A stretch of DNA of 64,000 bases from Beroe forskalii (Eukaryota > Ctenophora > Nuda > Beroida > Beroidae), in NCBI GenBank assembly GCA_011033025.1, contig WFMF01000477.1, forward strand, positions 62,001 through 126,000, in the 5' to 3' direction. The notes below the pieces were generated by a model. That model was not told the origin of the DNA and ran no database searches. It worked only from the letters and a program-made list of their open reading frames with translations. The translations under genes and the position numbers were made by a program. Positions 1 through 14,035 of this stretch are shown here, piece by piece. Positions within the stretch are counted from its first letter, which is position 1; the number at the start of each line of letters is the position of its first letter.

Positions 1-111
1 CCATTAGCACATTTATATTTATTCAGATGACCTGATGAAGATGACGGAGGTTACTATTTACAGTAAACCCATCGACTGATAATATCAGAATTTACCACGT
101 CATTACCCAGA

Positions 112-617
112 CTACCATTACCATGACTACCATTACCATGACTACCATTACCATGACTACCATTACCATGACTACCATTACCATGACTACCATTACCATG
201 ACAACCATTACCATGACTACCATTTGCATTACCATGACAACCATTACCATGACTAGTGACTACCATAACCATGACCATGGCTACCATTACCATGACTACC
301 ATTACCATGACTTCCATTACCATGACTACCATTACCATGACTACCATTACCATGACTACCATTACCATGACTACCATTACCATGACTACCATTACCATGA
401 CTACCATTACCATGACTACCATTACCATGACCATGACTACCATTACCATGACTACCAATACCATGTCTACCATTACCATGACTACCATTACCGTGACTAC
501 CATTTCCATGACTACTATTACCATGACTACCATTACCCTGACTACCATTACCATGACTACCATTACCATGACTACCATTACCATGACCATGACCACCATA
601 ATTACCATGACTACCAG
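112..617. repeat. 15-bp minisatellite (ACCATGACTACCATT)n
   Basis: About 33 head-to-tail copies of a 15-bp unit containing ACCATGACTACCATT, with scattered substitutions and a few 6-bp deletions (for example the doubled CCATGACCATGA near 430 and 584). The unit length is a multiple of three and both strands lack stops, which creates long open frames encoding TMTTI-type or SHGNG-type repeats. These frames have no start context, splice sites or non-repetitive flanks, so I treat the stretch as non-coding tandem repeat. Confidence 0.95.
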
Positions 618-2261
618 GATTTAAATAACAGATTTTAAAGTCCAGACTCCACGTCACAATGCAACTCAATCCACCCTCAAGCAAGGTGTATGGTTGTATG
701 GGTGGGATTGTTACTCTAAATCTCTAGCAAAGTAGCAGAGAAGTAAGATCCTGTTCAAAGCGATAAAACATTTCGGTAAAAGCTCCATGTTGTTGCTTTG
801 GGGCGTGTCAAGGCTCCCGCCCTGGCCAGGGCGGTGAGCCCACTTAATGGCCACTTTGAATGCATTAGCTGCTCACAAAAAACAAGTTAATTCTATCACT
901 CTGCTGCACAGTACTTGATAGTCCCATGTTTTGCAGCTTCTAGTTCTATTGGGTTTGTAATGATCAGATTCGTAACGATGTTAAATCATAGTGCTCATAG
1001 TGCTCACTGCCTAAGATGCTGAATCGCTGGGTTACATCACCGCGCTGATTAACACTACGCTACTTTTGTGGGTCCAGTTCATTACCTGGTGGGACCTTAC
1101 TTAACCGGCATTTAAGGAACATATCCTCTTTAGAATCTGGTCCTGAGGCCGGTTGAAAAAAGGGTGCGTAAAAATGCGGTTGGTTAAATTGAATGCCAGA
1201 ATTGTTAGTCTTGATAGCCTTCAGAGGTAAATCAAGTCTGGTTACCTGGGGCCAGGAATCAAGGACTAAAGGTCAAAGGGTGTTTACTGTTTAGATTAAA
1301 CTAAAGGGTGCTTAGATTATTTGGGGTGTTCAGATTATTTGGGGTCAAATATACATTGTAATTTGTAAAAAAGCATTAAGTTGAATCATTTCAGCAGAGT
1401 CCCTGCTAGAACGGTCAGTACGATGCTTCCTGAGTTGCTGAAGTGAAACGACCCATGCGAGGATTCTCATGTCAGATTTCTAAAGCAAGAAATAAATAAT
1501 ACCAGGTAATGAAAGTAGAAATTAAAAAATTAAATTTTTTATTTTCATTGAATCTAGGAATTGTTCATTGATCATTTGTCATTGTAATACTGACTAGTGA
1601 TAATATATCCCATGTTGTCAGGAGGCTTCATCATGACTTTGGTATGTTCTTAACCCCCGAAGTGCTCAATGCAGTGTCTCATGACTTAATAGAACTATCT
1701 CAGACGCAGTATTCACTCAGCACTACCCCATTCAAAGGGGCTTAATCAGTTTACCAGGATCTGGTTAATTCGGTGGAATCATACCGCTTCCTCCTCCTAC
1801 TTCACAGCGATTGGTTCCTTGGTGTTTTAAATTGGTGCTGATTGGGTGAACTCTGCCCCAATCATTCCATCATGTTATTATGTAACATGAAGCATAATAA
1901 CATAGCGAAAGTGAAAGTGATTCTGTCTCCGCCCGTTAAAGAGAAATAACTGATCTTTGGGAGCACTTAAACGGGGGGAGCGTTTAGTGACTGATTGCTT
2001 GCCTCCCTAAAAGGGATAATCACCTCCGAGGATTGTGAAAGTGAAACTCTATTGATTGGTTGGGGTTCGCTAAGCGCTGTTCATCATAGCGCTGCTTTCA
2101 ATGTTTCTCTTAGTTGATTCCTGGTGCTCTACCGTTTTGATATGGAATTTCATTTGCCGACAAAGTTTTCCTGAGAAGAGCCGGAAATCAAGATTGAATA
2201 TTTTATTCTAAATTATTAACTTTTTATATTTGATTGTATCTGGTGGTCTGACGGTATTGTA
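618..2261. other. Intergenic, no gene recognised
   Basis: No convincing exon was seen on either strand. Small structures are present: a perfect palindrome CGCCCTGGCCAGGGCG near 820-835 and a short stem near 1873-1902 (TGTTATTATG paired with CATAATAACA). Confidence 0.5.
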
Positions 2262-3361
2262 GTTTGCCTTCCTATTCTTCAGCCAGGTCAAATGAAGCTA
2301 TTCCTCTCCCCTTATTGTTTGACCAACTGATTCTTCAGGCAGGTCAAATGAAGCTATTCCTTTCCCTTTGTAATTTGACCTACCTATTCTTCAGCCAGGT
2401 CAAATGAAGCTATTCCTTTCCCTTTGTAATTTGACCTACCTATTCTTCAGCCAGGTCAAATGAAGCTATTCCTTTCCCCTTGTCGTTTGACCTACTGATT
2501 CTTCAGGCAGGTCAAATGAAGCTATTCCTTTCCCTTTGTAATTTGACCTACCTATTCTTCAGCCAGGTCAAATGAAGCTCTCAATTTGACCTACTGATTC
2601 TTCAGGCAGGTCAAATGAAGCTATTCTTTTCCCTTTGTAATTTGACCTACTGATTCTTCAGGCAGGTCAAATGAAGCTATTCCTTTCCCCTTGTAATTTG
2701 ACCTACTGATTCTTCAGGCAGGTCAAATGAAGCTATTCCTTTCCCTTTGTAATTTGACCTACTGATTCTTCAGGCAGGTCAAATGAAGCTATTCCTTTCC
2801 CTTTGTAATTTGACCTACCTATTCTTCAGCCAGGTCAAATGAAGCTATTCCTCTCACCTTGTAATTTGACCTACTGATTCTTCAGGTAGGTCAAATGAAG
2901 CTATTCCTTTCCCCTTGTAATTTGACCTACCTATTCTTCAGCCAGGTCAAATGAAGCTATTCCTCTCACCTTGTAATTTGACCTACTGATTCTTCAGGCA
3001 GGTCAAATGAAGCTATTCCTCTCCCCTTGTAATTTGACCTACTGACTCTTCAGGCATGTCAAATGAAGCTATTCCTCTCCCTTTGTCGTTTGACCTACTG
3101 ATTCTTCAGGCAGGTCAAATGAAGCTATTCCTTTCCCTTTGTAATTTGACCTACCTATTCTTCAGCCAGGTCAAATGAAGCTATTCCTCTCACCTTGTAA
3201 TTTGACCTACCTATTCTTCAGCCAGGTCAAATGAAGCTATTCCTCTCACCTTGTAATTTGACCTACTGATTCTTCAGGCAGGTCAAATGAAGCTATTCCT
3301 CTCCCCTTGTAATTTGACCTACTGATTCTTCAGGCAGGTCAAATGAAGCTATTCCTCTCCC
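2262..3361. repeat. 56-bp minisatellite with AGGTCA half-sites
   Basis: Roughly 19-20 tandem copies of a unit of about 56 bp. Each contains CAGGTCAAATGAAGCTATTC and then TGTAATTTGACCTAC. Variants alternate between ACTGATTCTTCAGGCAG and ACCTATTCTTCAGCCAG, suggesting two interspersed subtypes. Each unit carries AGGTCA and its reverse complement TGACCT. The array ends immediately before the candidate first exon at 3376. Confidence 0.93.
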
Positions 3362-3375
3362 TTGGGCTCCTGTTT

Positions 3376-4817
3376 ATGGTCTGGAACTGTGGTGTTTCCA
3401 TGGACGACGACAACGAAGTTGAAGGTTCGCTTGTACGATTTACTTTCATTGCTAGGAACAGCTACTGACTGTTATTAATTATCTGACCTTCAGAATTCAT
3501 GAATGACGGATTTTAAAGCCCAATGTTACCATGACAACACAGTACACATACTGTTACCATGACAACAAACTATTACCATGACAACACACTGTTGCCACTT
3601 ACCATGACAACACACACTATTACCATGAAAACACACACTGTTACCATGACAACACACTGTTACCATGACAACACACTGTTACCATGACAACATACTGTTA
3701 CCATGACAACACACTGTTACCATGACAACACACTGTTACCATGACAACATACTGTTACCATGACAACACACTGCTGCCACTTACCATGACAATACACACT
3801 ATTATCACGACACGGCCAACACACGCTGTTATCATGACAACACACTGTTACCATGAAAACACACTGTTGCCATGAAAACAGACTGTTACCACTTACCATG
3901 AGGTGGTTTCATCGTTCGGCGTCGATTGAATGGACTGATCAAATGAAAAACGCGCACAATACACTTATGCGATGACACACACACTGTTACCATGACAACA
4001 CAGACTGTTACCATGACAACACACACTGTTACCTACCATGACAACACACACTGTTACCATGACAACACACTGTAACCAAGGCAACACTTAGCAGGCGGTG
4101 AGCATGACAACAACGCAACTGCTGGAGATGTTGAGACCGTTGAAAACGGGGGAGAGGATAACAACGATACGACGAACGATCCTGACGCTGGACAGGACGA
4201 CGAGAATGGGGGAACAGGAGGTCAGTACGATTATTTATTAACCATGGAAACAGTCACCATGGCAACATTAACCATGGAAACAGTCACCATGCAAACAGTC
4301 ACCATGCAAACAGTCACCATGGTACCAGTCACCATGCAAACAGTCACCATGGCACCTGTCACCATGGCAACAGTCACCATGGCAACAGTCACCATGGCAA
4401 CAGTCACCATGGCAACAGTCGCTATGGCAACAGTCACCGTGGCACCAGTCACCATGACAACAGTCACCATGGCACCAGTCACCATGGCAACACTAACCAT
4501 GGCAACACTAACCATGGCACCAGTCACCATGGCACCAGTCACCATGGCAACACTAACCATGGCAACACGTCACCATGGCACCAGTCACCATGGCACCAGT
4601 CACCAGTCACCTTGGTAACTTCCCTAGTCACCATGGTAACCCCAGTAATTAGATTTAGAGTAACACTTACTCTGAAACCTACAAACTTATCAGTATATCT
4701 TAAAACCATATACTCAAATGAATAAACTATTTGCTTTCTATCCCAGATGCGGCGATGCACGTATTGAGTAAAGGCTTCTTCCTCCTGACGCCCCTAGTCG
4801 CTAGAATGTTCGTCTGA
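3376..4817 (+). CDS. Small acidic protein of unknown function, 3 exons (candidate)
   Basis: Not recognised as any family. Three exons can be read: 3376-3424 (ATG, donor GAAG|GTTCGC), 4095-4220 (acceptor TTAGCAG, donor GGAG|GTCAGT) and 4747-4817 (acceptor TATCCCAG, ending TGA). All junctions are phase 1 and stay in frame, giving about 81 residues. The N-terminus is short and acidic (DDDNEVE). The middle exon is rich in Asp, Glu, Asn and Gly. The last exon ends in a basic/hydrophobic tail containing GFFLLTPLVARMF, which could be a tail anchor or lipid-anchor signal. Intron 1 is filled mainly by the 20-bp minisatellite and intron 2 by the 15-bp one. Further 5' exons upstream of the 56-bp array are possible. 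Support is splice signals, phase and composition only. Confidence 0.42.
3525..4085. repeat. 20-21-bp minisatellite (TGTTACCATGACAACACAC)n
   Basis: About 22 copies of a unit containing GTTACCATGACAAC, interrupted at about 3899-3978 by a non-repeat segment matching one half of the foldback element at 6654-6802. The core closely resembles the RFX X-box consensus GTTGCCATGGCAAC (known motif). The array occupies intron 1 of the candidate gene at 3376-4817. Confidence 0.92.
3899..3978 (+). mobile_element. Half copy of foldback MITE inserted in minisatellite
   Basis: Contains GGTGGTTTCATCGTTCGGCG, CTGATCAAATGAAAAACGCG and CACAATACAC, the same words as the right arm (reverse complement) of the palindromic element at 6654-6802. 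It splits the 20-bp array, so the insertion postdates at least part of the amplification. The second arm is missing. Confidence 0.6.
4235..4640. repeat. 15-bp minisatellite (CACCATGGCAACAGT)n
   Basis: About 26 copies of a 15-bp unit, CACCATGGCAACAGT and variants with CACCAGT or CACTAAC. The unit again holds a near-palindromic X-box-like core (GTCACCATGGCAAC). Both strands are open as METVTMAT-type or MVTVAMV-type repeats, which I treat as non-coding. The array lies wholly inside intron 2 of the candidate gene at 3376-4817. Confidence 0.93.
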
Positions 4818-4971
4818 AGCCGAACATTCCCACGTGCTGTATGTGTAAACGTTTTGCTGGGTCTTCAAACTAATAAACACGTGTTTACAGGGTGTCTTGT
4901 CCAAAGATCATTATTAATAAATAGTCTGAAAATAGTAGGCATGTAGCGTGCGTTTTTAAAAGCACCTTTAC

Positions 4972-5102
4972 AGTGGCGGATCGAACTGCAGTTTTGTGAC
5001 TTGTGTGGTAAGTTTGCGCGGCGTACAGTTACACTCACAGACATGTTATTTATATGTCTTTACGCCGCGCACACAAAACTGCAGTTCGAACTGACGAACT
5101 GT
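4972..5102. mobile_element. Foldback MITE
   Basis: Imperfect inverted repeat: CGAACTGCAGTTTTGTG near 4981 pairs with CACAAAACTGCAGTTCG near 5073, and GCGCGGCGTA pairs with TACGCCGCGC inside. No coding capacity is seen. Confidence 0.6.
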
Positions 5103-5204
5103 CACCGTTAAAATGGCAAAATGTCTCCAAACTTATAATCAAAAAAAAGGAATTGTAATCTGGACGTTTCTAATCAAAGTTACGAGGGTGTATTCCATTT
5201 TAAA

Positions 5205-5480
5205 TTATGCGGCGTAGTAGGATTACGCTGCGCATTAATTGGCGGCGTTATAGTGAAATAACCGTACTGAGTTCAAAAACCGGCACACCACGCTACAAGA
5301 ATTTTAAAAGTTATTCATGTCTGCAAGTCAGAAAAAATCTTGGGTCGACGGTCTTGTCTATGCAAATGTGTATTTCATGTTCGTCTTTTTGGCAACATGC
5401 AATCATTTGGTCTTTTGCAATATATGAAGCTTAAAAACTGATGTGAAATGGCAAAACCATTTTTTTGTAATTATGCTGCG
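5205..5480. repeat. Dispersed direct repeat, copy 1
   Basis: Shares long near-identical stretches with 6303-6500, including AATAACCGTACTGAGTTCAA, CGGCACACCACGCTACAAG, TCGACGGTCTTGTCTATGC and ATGTGTATTTCATGTTCGTC. The two copies flank the pogo-like element at 5561-6303 in direct orientation. The open frame here is not conserved with copy 2. Confidence 0.7.
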
Positions 5481-5560
5481 TAAAAGTAGGATTACGACTG
5501 TTAATTAATTTTGACGTGCAAATGTTCTGATGGAATTTGCCATGTTTTCAAAGCGCACGA

Positions 5561-6303
5561 TACCTTAGTGGTAGAAATTAAGATGTGTATATATTAAGGA
5601 CGTACTAATTAAGAAGTGTACTAATTAAGGTAGTAAAATTTCTGTCAGGCAATTCTAGGACTAAATTTCCATCGTTTCACCAATTTTCAAACAAAAATAC
5701 CGATGTGAAAACAAGAAGAGGGCAGATTTTTCATTGAATTCTTATTTGGGATCTATAAATATAGACAAAAGTAAAGCTAGGCGTTCTAGAGAAACAGATT
5801 AGAAACGGGTCAATGAGCATCCTAGAGTCAACACCATGTTCTTTGCAATATTCCACTGCCTCCGTTTGATGAAAGATTGGCCAATGATTCCGCTGAAATT
5901 TTGAAGGCCTTTCTTGATGAAAACATCGAAGAAGATATCGAAGATGGTTCTTTTGGGCTTGAGGTGGAAGATATGGAGGATGTGCAGGAAGACGAAGAAG
6001 CTGAAGAAATGCCTATAATTTCTATCGAGTGATAATTGTTTATCATATAAAATTTGATTTTGTCTGCTGAAAAATTCTGAACCTGTATTGAGAGAAAATA
6101 GAATGCCTTAATATTGTAGTTAAAGAAAAGATAGGTATAGATGTACAAATCTTTACTTAAACAAAATTTTCTAAAATTTTGGTATTGTACAAATTACGGT
6201 AGGTAAAAATTAAGATTTGTAGAATTTAAGGAGTGTACTATTTAAGGCAGTAAAATTGCTTACTACCTTAAATAGTACACTTCTTAATTTCTACCACTAA
6301 GGT
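5561..6303 (+). mobile_element. pogo/Tigger-like internally deleted DNA transposon
   Basis: Terminal inverted repeats of about 27 bp or more: TACCTTAGTGGTAGAAATTA at 5561 pairs with TAATTTCTACCACTAAGGTA ending at 6303. Subterminal GTACTAATTAAGG motifs recur on both sides. Inside, a plus-strand frame of about 65 codons (about 5849-6032, TGA) reads through an acidic stretch (FLDENIEEDIEDG ... EDEEAEEMP) and stops. An acidic C-terminal tail is typical of pogo/Tigger transposases (known), but the catalytic domain is absent. I infer a non-autonomous derivative keeping the 3' end of a transposase. Family assignment is tentative; the TIRs are directly visible. Confidence 0.5.
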
Positions 6304-6500
6304 ATGGCGTTATGGTGAAATAACCGTACTGAGTTCAAAATCGGCACACCACGCTACAAGTTATTCATGTCTGCAAGTCATAAAAAATCGTGGGTCGACG
6401 GTCTTGTCTATGCAAATGTGTATTTCATGTTCGTCTTTTTAGTGAAAATCGCTGAGATCATTCAGTAGTTTTGGTAATATATGAAGCTTAAAAACTGATG
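6303..6500. repeat. Dispersed direct repeat, copy 2
   Basis: Second copy of the repeat at 5205-5480, beginning GGCGTTATGGTGAAATAACC directly after the right TIR of the pogo-like element. Confidence 0.7.
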
Positions 6501-6653
6501 TAAGATGGCAAAACTCACTGATTTTTGTAAATTAGAAGCTGAATTGAAAAGTAACATGGCACTCTGACGTGTTAACTGTTGAATTTATCTGACACTGATG
6601 TGAATTTGTGGAGAATGTGGCAGATATTTTACTTTTAGATTCTTCATTTTAAG

Positions 6654-6802
6654 GCACCTGCATCGTTCCGCGTCGATCAAATGAAATGATCAAATGAAAA
6701 ACGCACACAATCGTTCGCGTTTGCTTTTTTGCGCGGACGTCTTCGTAAAAGTGTGTTGTGCGCGTTTTTCATTTGATCAGCCCGTTTGATCGACGCGGAA
6801 CG
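6654..6802. mobile_element. Palindromic MITE
   Basis: Arms of about 55-60 bp pair across a short centre: CATCGTTCCGCGTCGATCAA and ATGATCAAATGAAAAACGC on the left match GCGTTTTTCATTTGATCA and TTTGATCGACGCGGAACGAT on the right. One arm recurs at 3899-3978, showing a family. Confidence 0.8.
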
Positions 6803-6949
6803 ATGAAACCACCTAAGTTATCATGCTGGTTTCAATAGGGATTTAATGATCCGAATTATCAATGGTATTTTACAACCGCTTATTTTATGTTTCTAATTCC
6901 TCGACATTCTGTATCAATTTGCTATCATATCTATAGGATCACGCTTTGG

Positions 6950-7185
6950 CTTTGAATGCACACCCATTTGATAGATAATTATGTTTTGATTGTGACACAC
7001 TCACAGGTGTCACAACTTTGAGAAATGAGAATCTTTCTGAAATTTCCGATTCGTGCGGCTCCATGACCGATGTATGAACGTTTTAAGTATACTGTAAATC
7101 AGTAGCACGCACGTACAAATGGAAATTTCAGGTGTTCTCGCGTCATCTACGTTCATCTATCAAATGGGTAAGTTATATTCAAAGT
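6950..7185. mobile_element. Probable MITE
   Basis: Inverted repeat in which ACCCATTTGATAGAT (about 6963) pairs with ATCTATCAAATGGGT (about 7153), flanked by paired TTTGAAT/ATTCAAA. No coding content. Confidence 0.45.
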
Positions 7186-7201
7186 AAGCGTCTCCTTTAT
7201 A

Positions 7202-7328
7202 GGGGTGGTTCACATCTTACGTTATCAGCCAGTGAAGGGTTTTCAGATGATTACATTGCAACAAATACTGCTACTTTAAATAGGGGAAATACTGTGGAAT
7301 TGATTACGTAATATGTGAGCCATCCCTT
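7202..7328. mobile_element. Short MITE, ~125 bp
   Basis: Imperfect terminal inverted repeats: GGGGTGGTTCACATCTTACG on the left against the reverse complement of TACGTAATATGTGAGCCATC on the right. Confidence 0.55.
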
Positions 7329-7814
7329 ACTGTTATACGGTGGGAAAACCAAATGAAAAAGACGTATTGTAAACAAATAAAATGGGAAATATGAAACTAT
7401 TTGAATAACATTTGACTAATCAATGCAACCACGGGGGGCCTTTCAAGAGTTAAAATGAGGTGGGGCTTGAAACCACCAATCAAATTCAGTAAAACATCTT
7501 CAATGCATCTCCATTCTACAGTAATTCTGATGAATAACTATTACGCTCACGACACTTGAAAACAAATCAGGAACATTGTAGGCTGTAACTTACACAAATA
7601 AACCACCAATAATTGACTAATTATCATGGTAACACTATAGCAACAAAATTACGTTGTTATAGCAACAACTTTAGGAAGGTTTCCTTAGATACAGGCTCTA
7701 TGATACAAGTATGAGGTAGCGCACTACAAGTACAACTATAGCTTGTATACAACTGTAGACACAGTAAGATTGTTCTCTAAGTTCTCGTCTAATCTGCTAG
7801 CCTTTCTTATCTCC

Positions 7815-10605
<2,791 letters not shown>

Positions 10606-10899
10606 CCTAATATCCTATCATGGGGTGAAAGTTAGTCTACATATCAGGAAATCGATATGCAGTATTTTGTTATGTTTGTAGTATGCCCATACACCTTTAT
10701 AGATAAGACATAAGATTCAATCCTAATAGTGTTACAGTTAGTCTACCTTTAGTCTCTTTCACCAACCTCTCTCATCCCAATCTGTTACAGTTAGATTATA
10801 CCAAGCACAGGAGTCAAGCGATACTTCAAGCTGATTGGTTGATTAATAATAGGCTTTCTATACGGGGGATTGGTTACATGGTCACGTGGGTTAAACTGG

Positions 10900-12470
10900 G
10901 GTTTACAGTCAGCAGCAATGGGGGTTAAACTGGGGTTTACAGTCGAGGTTAAACTGGGTTGACAGTCAGCAGCAATGGGGTTAAACTGGGGTTGTGGCAA
11001 TGGGGGTTAAACTGGGACATACAGTCAGCAGCAATGGGGGTTAAACTGGGGGTTTGACAGTCAGCAGCAATGGGGGGGTTAAACTGGGGTTACACAGTCG
11101 CCAGCAGCAATGGGGGTTAAACTGGGGTTTACAGTCAGCAGCAATGGGGGTTAAACTGGGGAGTGGGGTTTACAGTCAGCAGCAATGGGGGTTAAACTGG
11201 GGTTTACAGTCAGCAGCAATGGGGGTTAAACTGGGGTTTACAGTCAGCAGCAATGGGGGTTAAACTGGGGTTGACAGTCAGCAGCAATGGGGGTTAAACT
11301 GGGGTTGACAGCAATGGTGGTTAAACTGGGGTTGACAGTCAGCAGCAATGGGGGTTAAACTGGGGTTGACAGTCAGCAGCAATGGGGGTTAAACTGGGGT
11401 TGACAGTCAGCAGCAATGGGGGTTAAACTGGGGTTGACAGTCAGCAGCAATGGGGGTTAAACTGGGGTTGACAGTCAGCAGCAGTGGGGGTTAAACTGGG
11501 GTTAACAGTCAGCAGCAATGGGGTTAAAAAGGGGTTTACAGTCAGCAGCAATGGGGGTTAAACTGGGGTTTACCGTCAGCAGCAATGGGGGTTAAACTAG
11601 GGTTGACGTCAGCAGCAATGGGGGTTAAACTGGGCAGTCAGCAGCAATGCGCAATGGGGGTTAAACTGGGGTTGACAGTCAGCAGCAATGGGGGTTAAAC
11701 TGGGGTTGACAGTCAGCAGCAATGGGGTTAAACTGGGGTTGACATACAGTCAGCAGCAATGGGGTTGACAGTCAGCAGCAATGGGGGTTAAACTGGGGGT
11801 TTACAGTCAGCAGCAATGGGGGTTAAACTGGGGTTTACAGTCAGCAGCAATGGGGGTTAAACTGGGGTCGAGAGTCAGCAGCAATGGTGGTTAAACTGGG
11901 GTTTACAGTCAGCAGCAATGGGGGTTAAACTGGGGTTGACAGTCAGCAGCAATGGGGGTTAAACTGGGGTTGACAGTCAGCAATGGGGGGTTAAACTGGG
12001 GTTTACAGTCAGCAGCAATGGGGGTTAAACTGGGGTTGACAGTCAGCAGCAATGGGGGTTAAACTGGGGTTGACAGTCAGCAGCAATGGGGGTTAAACTG
12101 GGGTTTACAGTCAGCAGCAATCTAGCAATGGGGGTTAAACTGGGGTTGACAGTCAGCAGCAATGGGGGTTAAACTGGGGTTTACAGTCAGCAGCAATGGG
12201 GGTTAAACTGGGGTTGACAGTCAGCAGCAATGGGGGTTAAACTGGGGTTGACAGTCAGCAGCAATGGGGTTAAACTGGGGTTAACAGTCAGCAGCAATGG
12301 GGTTAAACTGGGGTTGACAGTTAGCAGCAATGGGAGTTAAACTGGGGTTTACAGTCAGCAGCAATGGGGGTTAAACTGGGGTTTACAGTCAGCAGTAATG
12401 AAGGTTAAACTGGGGTATAAGTCAGCAGCAATGGGGGTTAAACTGGGGTTGACAGTCAGTAGCAATGTTA
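10900..12470. repeat. 33-bp G-rich minisatellite upstream of MIER
   Basis: About 48 copies of GGGGGTTAAACTGGGG followed by TTGACAGTCAGCAGCAAT (TTTACAGTC in a subset), with truncated units. Each repeat has two runs of four to five G on the plus strand. It begins about 300 bp upstream of the MIER start codon. Frames such as 11054-11263 are repeat artefacts. Confidence 0.95.
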
Positions 12471-12960
12471 ACACTCGTTAACGGGAACAAATCAAAGTTT
12501 GATCCTGACTCGTACGACTTCAAGCATTCAAACATACATAGTACATACAGGTCTGGAATTCAGGAATTACTTGAAGTGAAAAAAAAGCATTGAAACTAAT
12601 AGTCAATATGAATCGTCAAAAGTAAGCAAATTTCCTGAAAGATTTGAAATGCTAAAAATACTAAAAATGTAAAACCGCACACTCATTTTCAATGAAAGAT
12701 GGTGCCTTTTTGAAATATAAATGGGTCATAAATAAAATAAACTATCTAAAAACCTATAAAACATTAAAAACTGCATTAATAAAATCAGTATCCTTACTAT
12801 ACCGCAAAATTAACCGCTCGTATTTCTAAAAACACGAATTGCATCATATAACTATACAATCAACAAAAACACAAATTGCTACAGTGGGTCACGATAAATC
12901 TCATGTAAATCATTATCTTAATCCTTAATCTAGATAGTTTTTCAACCTAATTTTCAAATT
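12471..12960. other. AT-rich spacer
   Basis: AT-rich sequence between two arrays with no readable exon, RNA or repeat. Confidence 0.5.
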
Positions 12961-14035
12961 AATGTCGGTTGATACACGTCACACTGGTGTCAGTGATACG
13001 TAAGACTGGTTTAAATGATTCGTCAGACAGGTGTCAGTTATACTGATACGTCAGACTGGTGTCAGTGATACGCAAGACTGGTGTCAGTTATACGTCAGAC
13101 TGGTGTCAGTGATACTTCAGAATGGTGTCAGTGATATACCAGACTGGTGTCGGTGATACGTCAGAAGGGAGTTAGTGATAATCAGACTGGTGACAGTGAT
13201 ACATCAAACTGGTGTCAGTGATACGTCAGACTGGTCTCAGTGATTAGTCATACTGGTGTCAGTGATACATCAGACTGATGTCAGTGATACATCAGACTGG
13301 TGTCAGTGATACATCAGACTGGTGTCAGTGATACATCAGACTGGTGTCAGTGATACATCAGACTGGTGTCAGTGATACATCAAACTTGTTCAGTGATACG
13401 TCAGACTGGTGTCAGTTGTACGTCATGAAGGTGTCAGGGTTTACGTCAGACTGGTGTCAGTGATACTTCAGACTGGTGTCAGTGATACTTCAGACTGGTG
13501 TCAGTGATATGTCAGACTGGTGTCAGTGATACGTCAGACTGGTGTCAGTGATACGTCAGACTGGTGTCAGTGATACGTCAGACTGGTGTCAGTGATACGT
13601 CAGACTGGTGTCAGTGATACATCAGACTGGTGTCAGTGATATGTCAGACTTGTGTCAGTGATGTGTCAGACTTGTGTCAGTGATGTATCAGACTTGTGTC
13701 AGTGATGTGTCAGACTGGTGTCAGTGATATGTCAGACTTGTGTCAGTGATATGTCAGACTTGTGTCAGTGATAAGTCAGACTGGTGTCAGTGATACGTCA
13801 GACTGGTGTCAGTGATACATCAGACTGGTGTCAGTGATAAGTCAGACTGGTGTCAGTGATACTTCAGACTGGTGTCAGTGATAAGTCAGACTGGTGTCAG
13901 TGATACGTCAGACTGGTGTCAGTGATACATCAGACTGGTGTCAGTGATACACCAAACTGGTGCAAGTGATACGTCAGACTGGTGTCAGTGATACGTCAGA
14001 CTGGTGTCAGTGATACGTCAGACTGGTGTCATCCT
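12961..14035. repeat. 22-bp minisatellite (CAGACTGGTGTCAGTGATACGT)n
   Basis: About 48 copies of a 22-bp unit. Variants at the last positions (ACGT, ACAT, ATGT, ACTT) occur in local runs, as expected from unequal exchange. It ends about 270 bp before the 3' end of the membrane-protein gene at 14302. Confidence 0.95.

Noticed and set aside
54..684. Long overlapping open frames on both strands (MVVMVM-, TMTTI-, SHGNG-type proteins)
   Set aside because: All are translations of a 15-bp tandem repeat; no non-repetitive coding flank, start context or splice signal.
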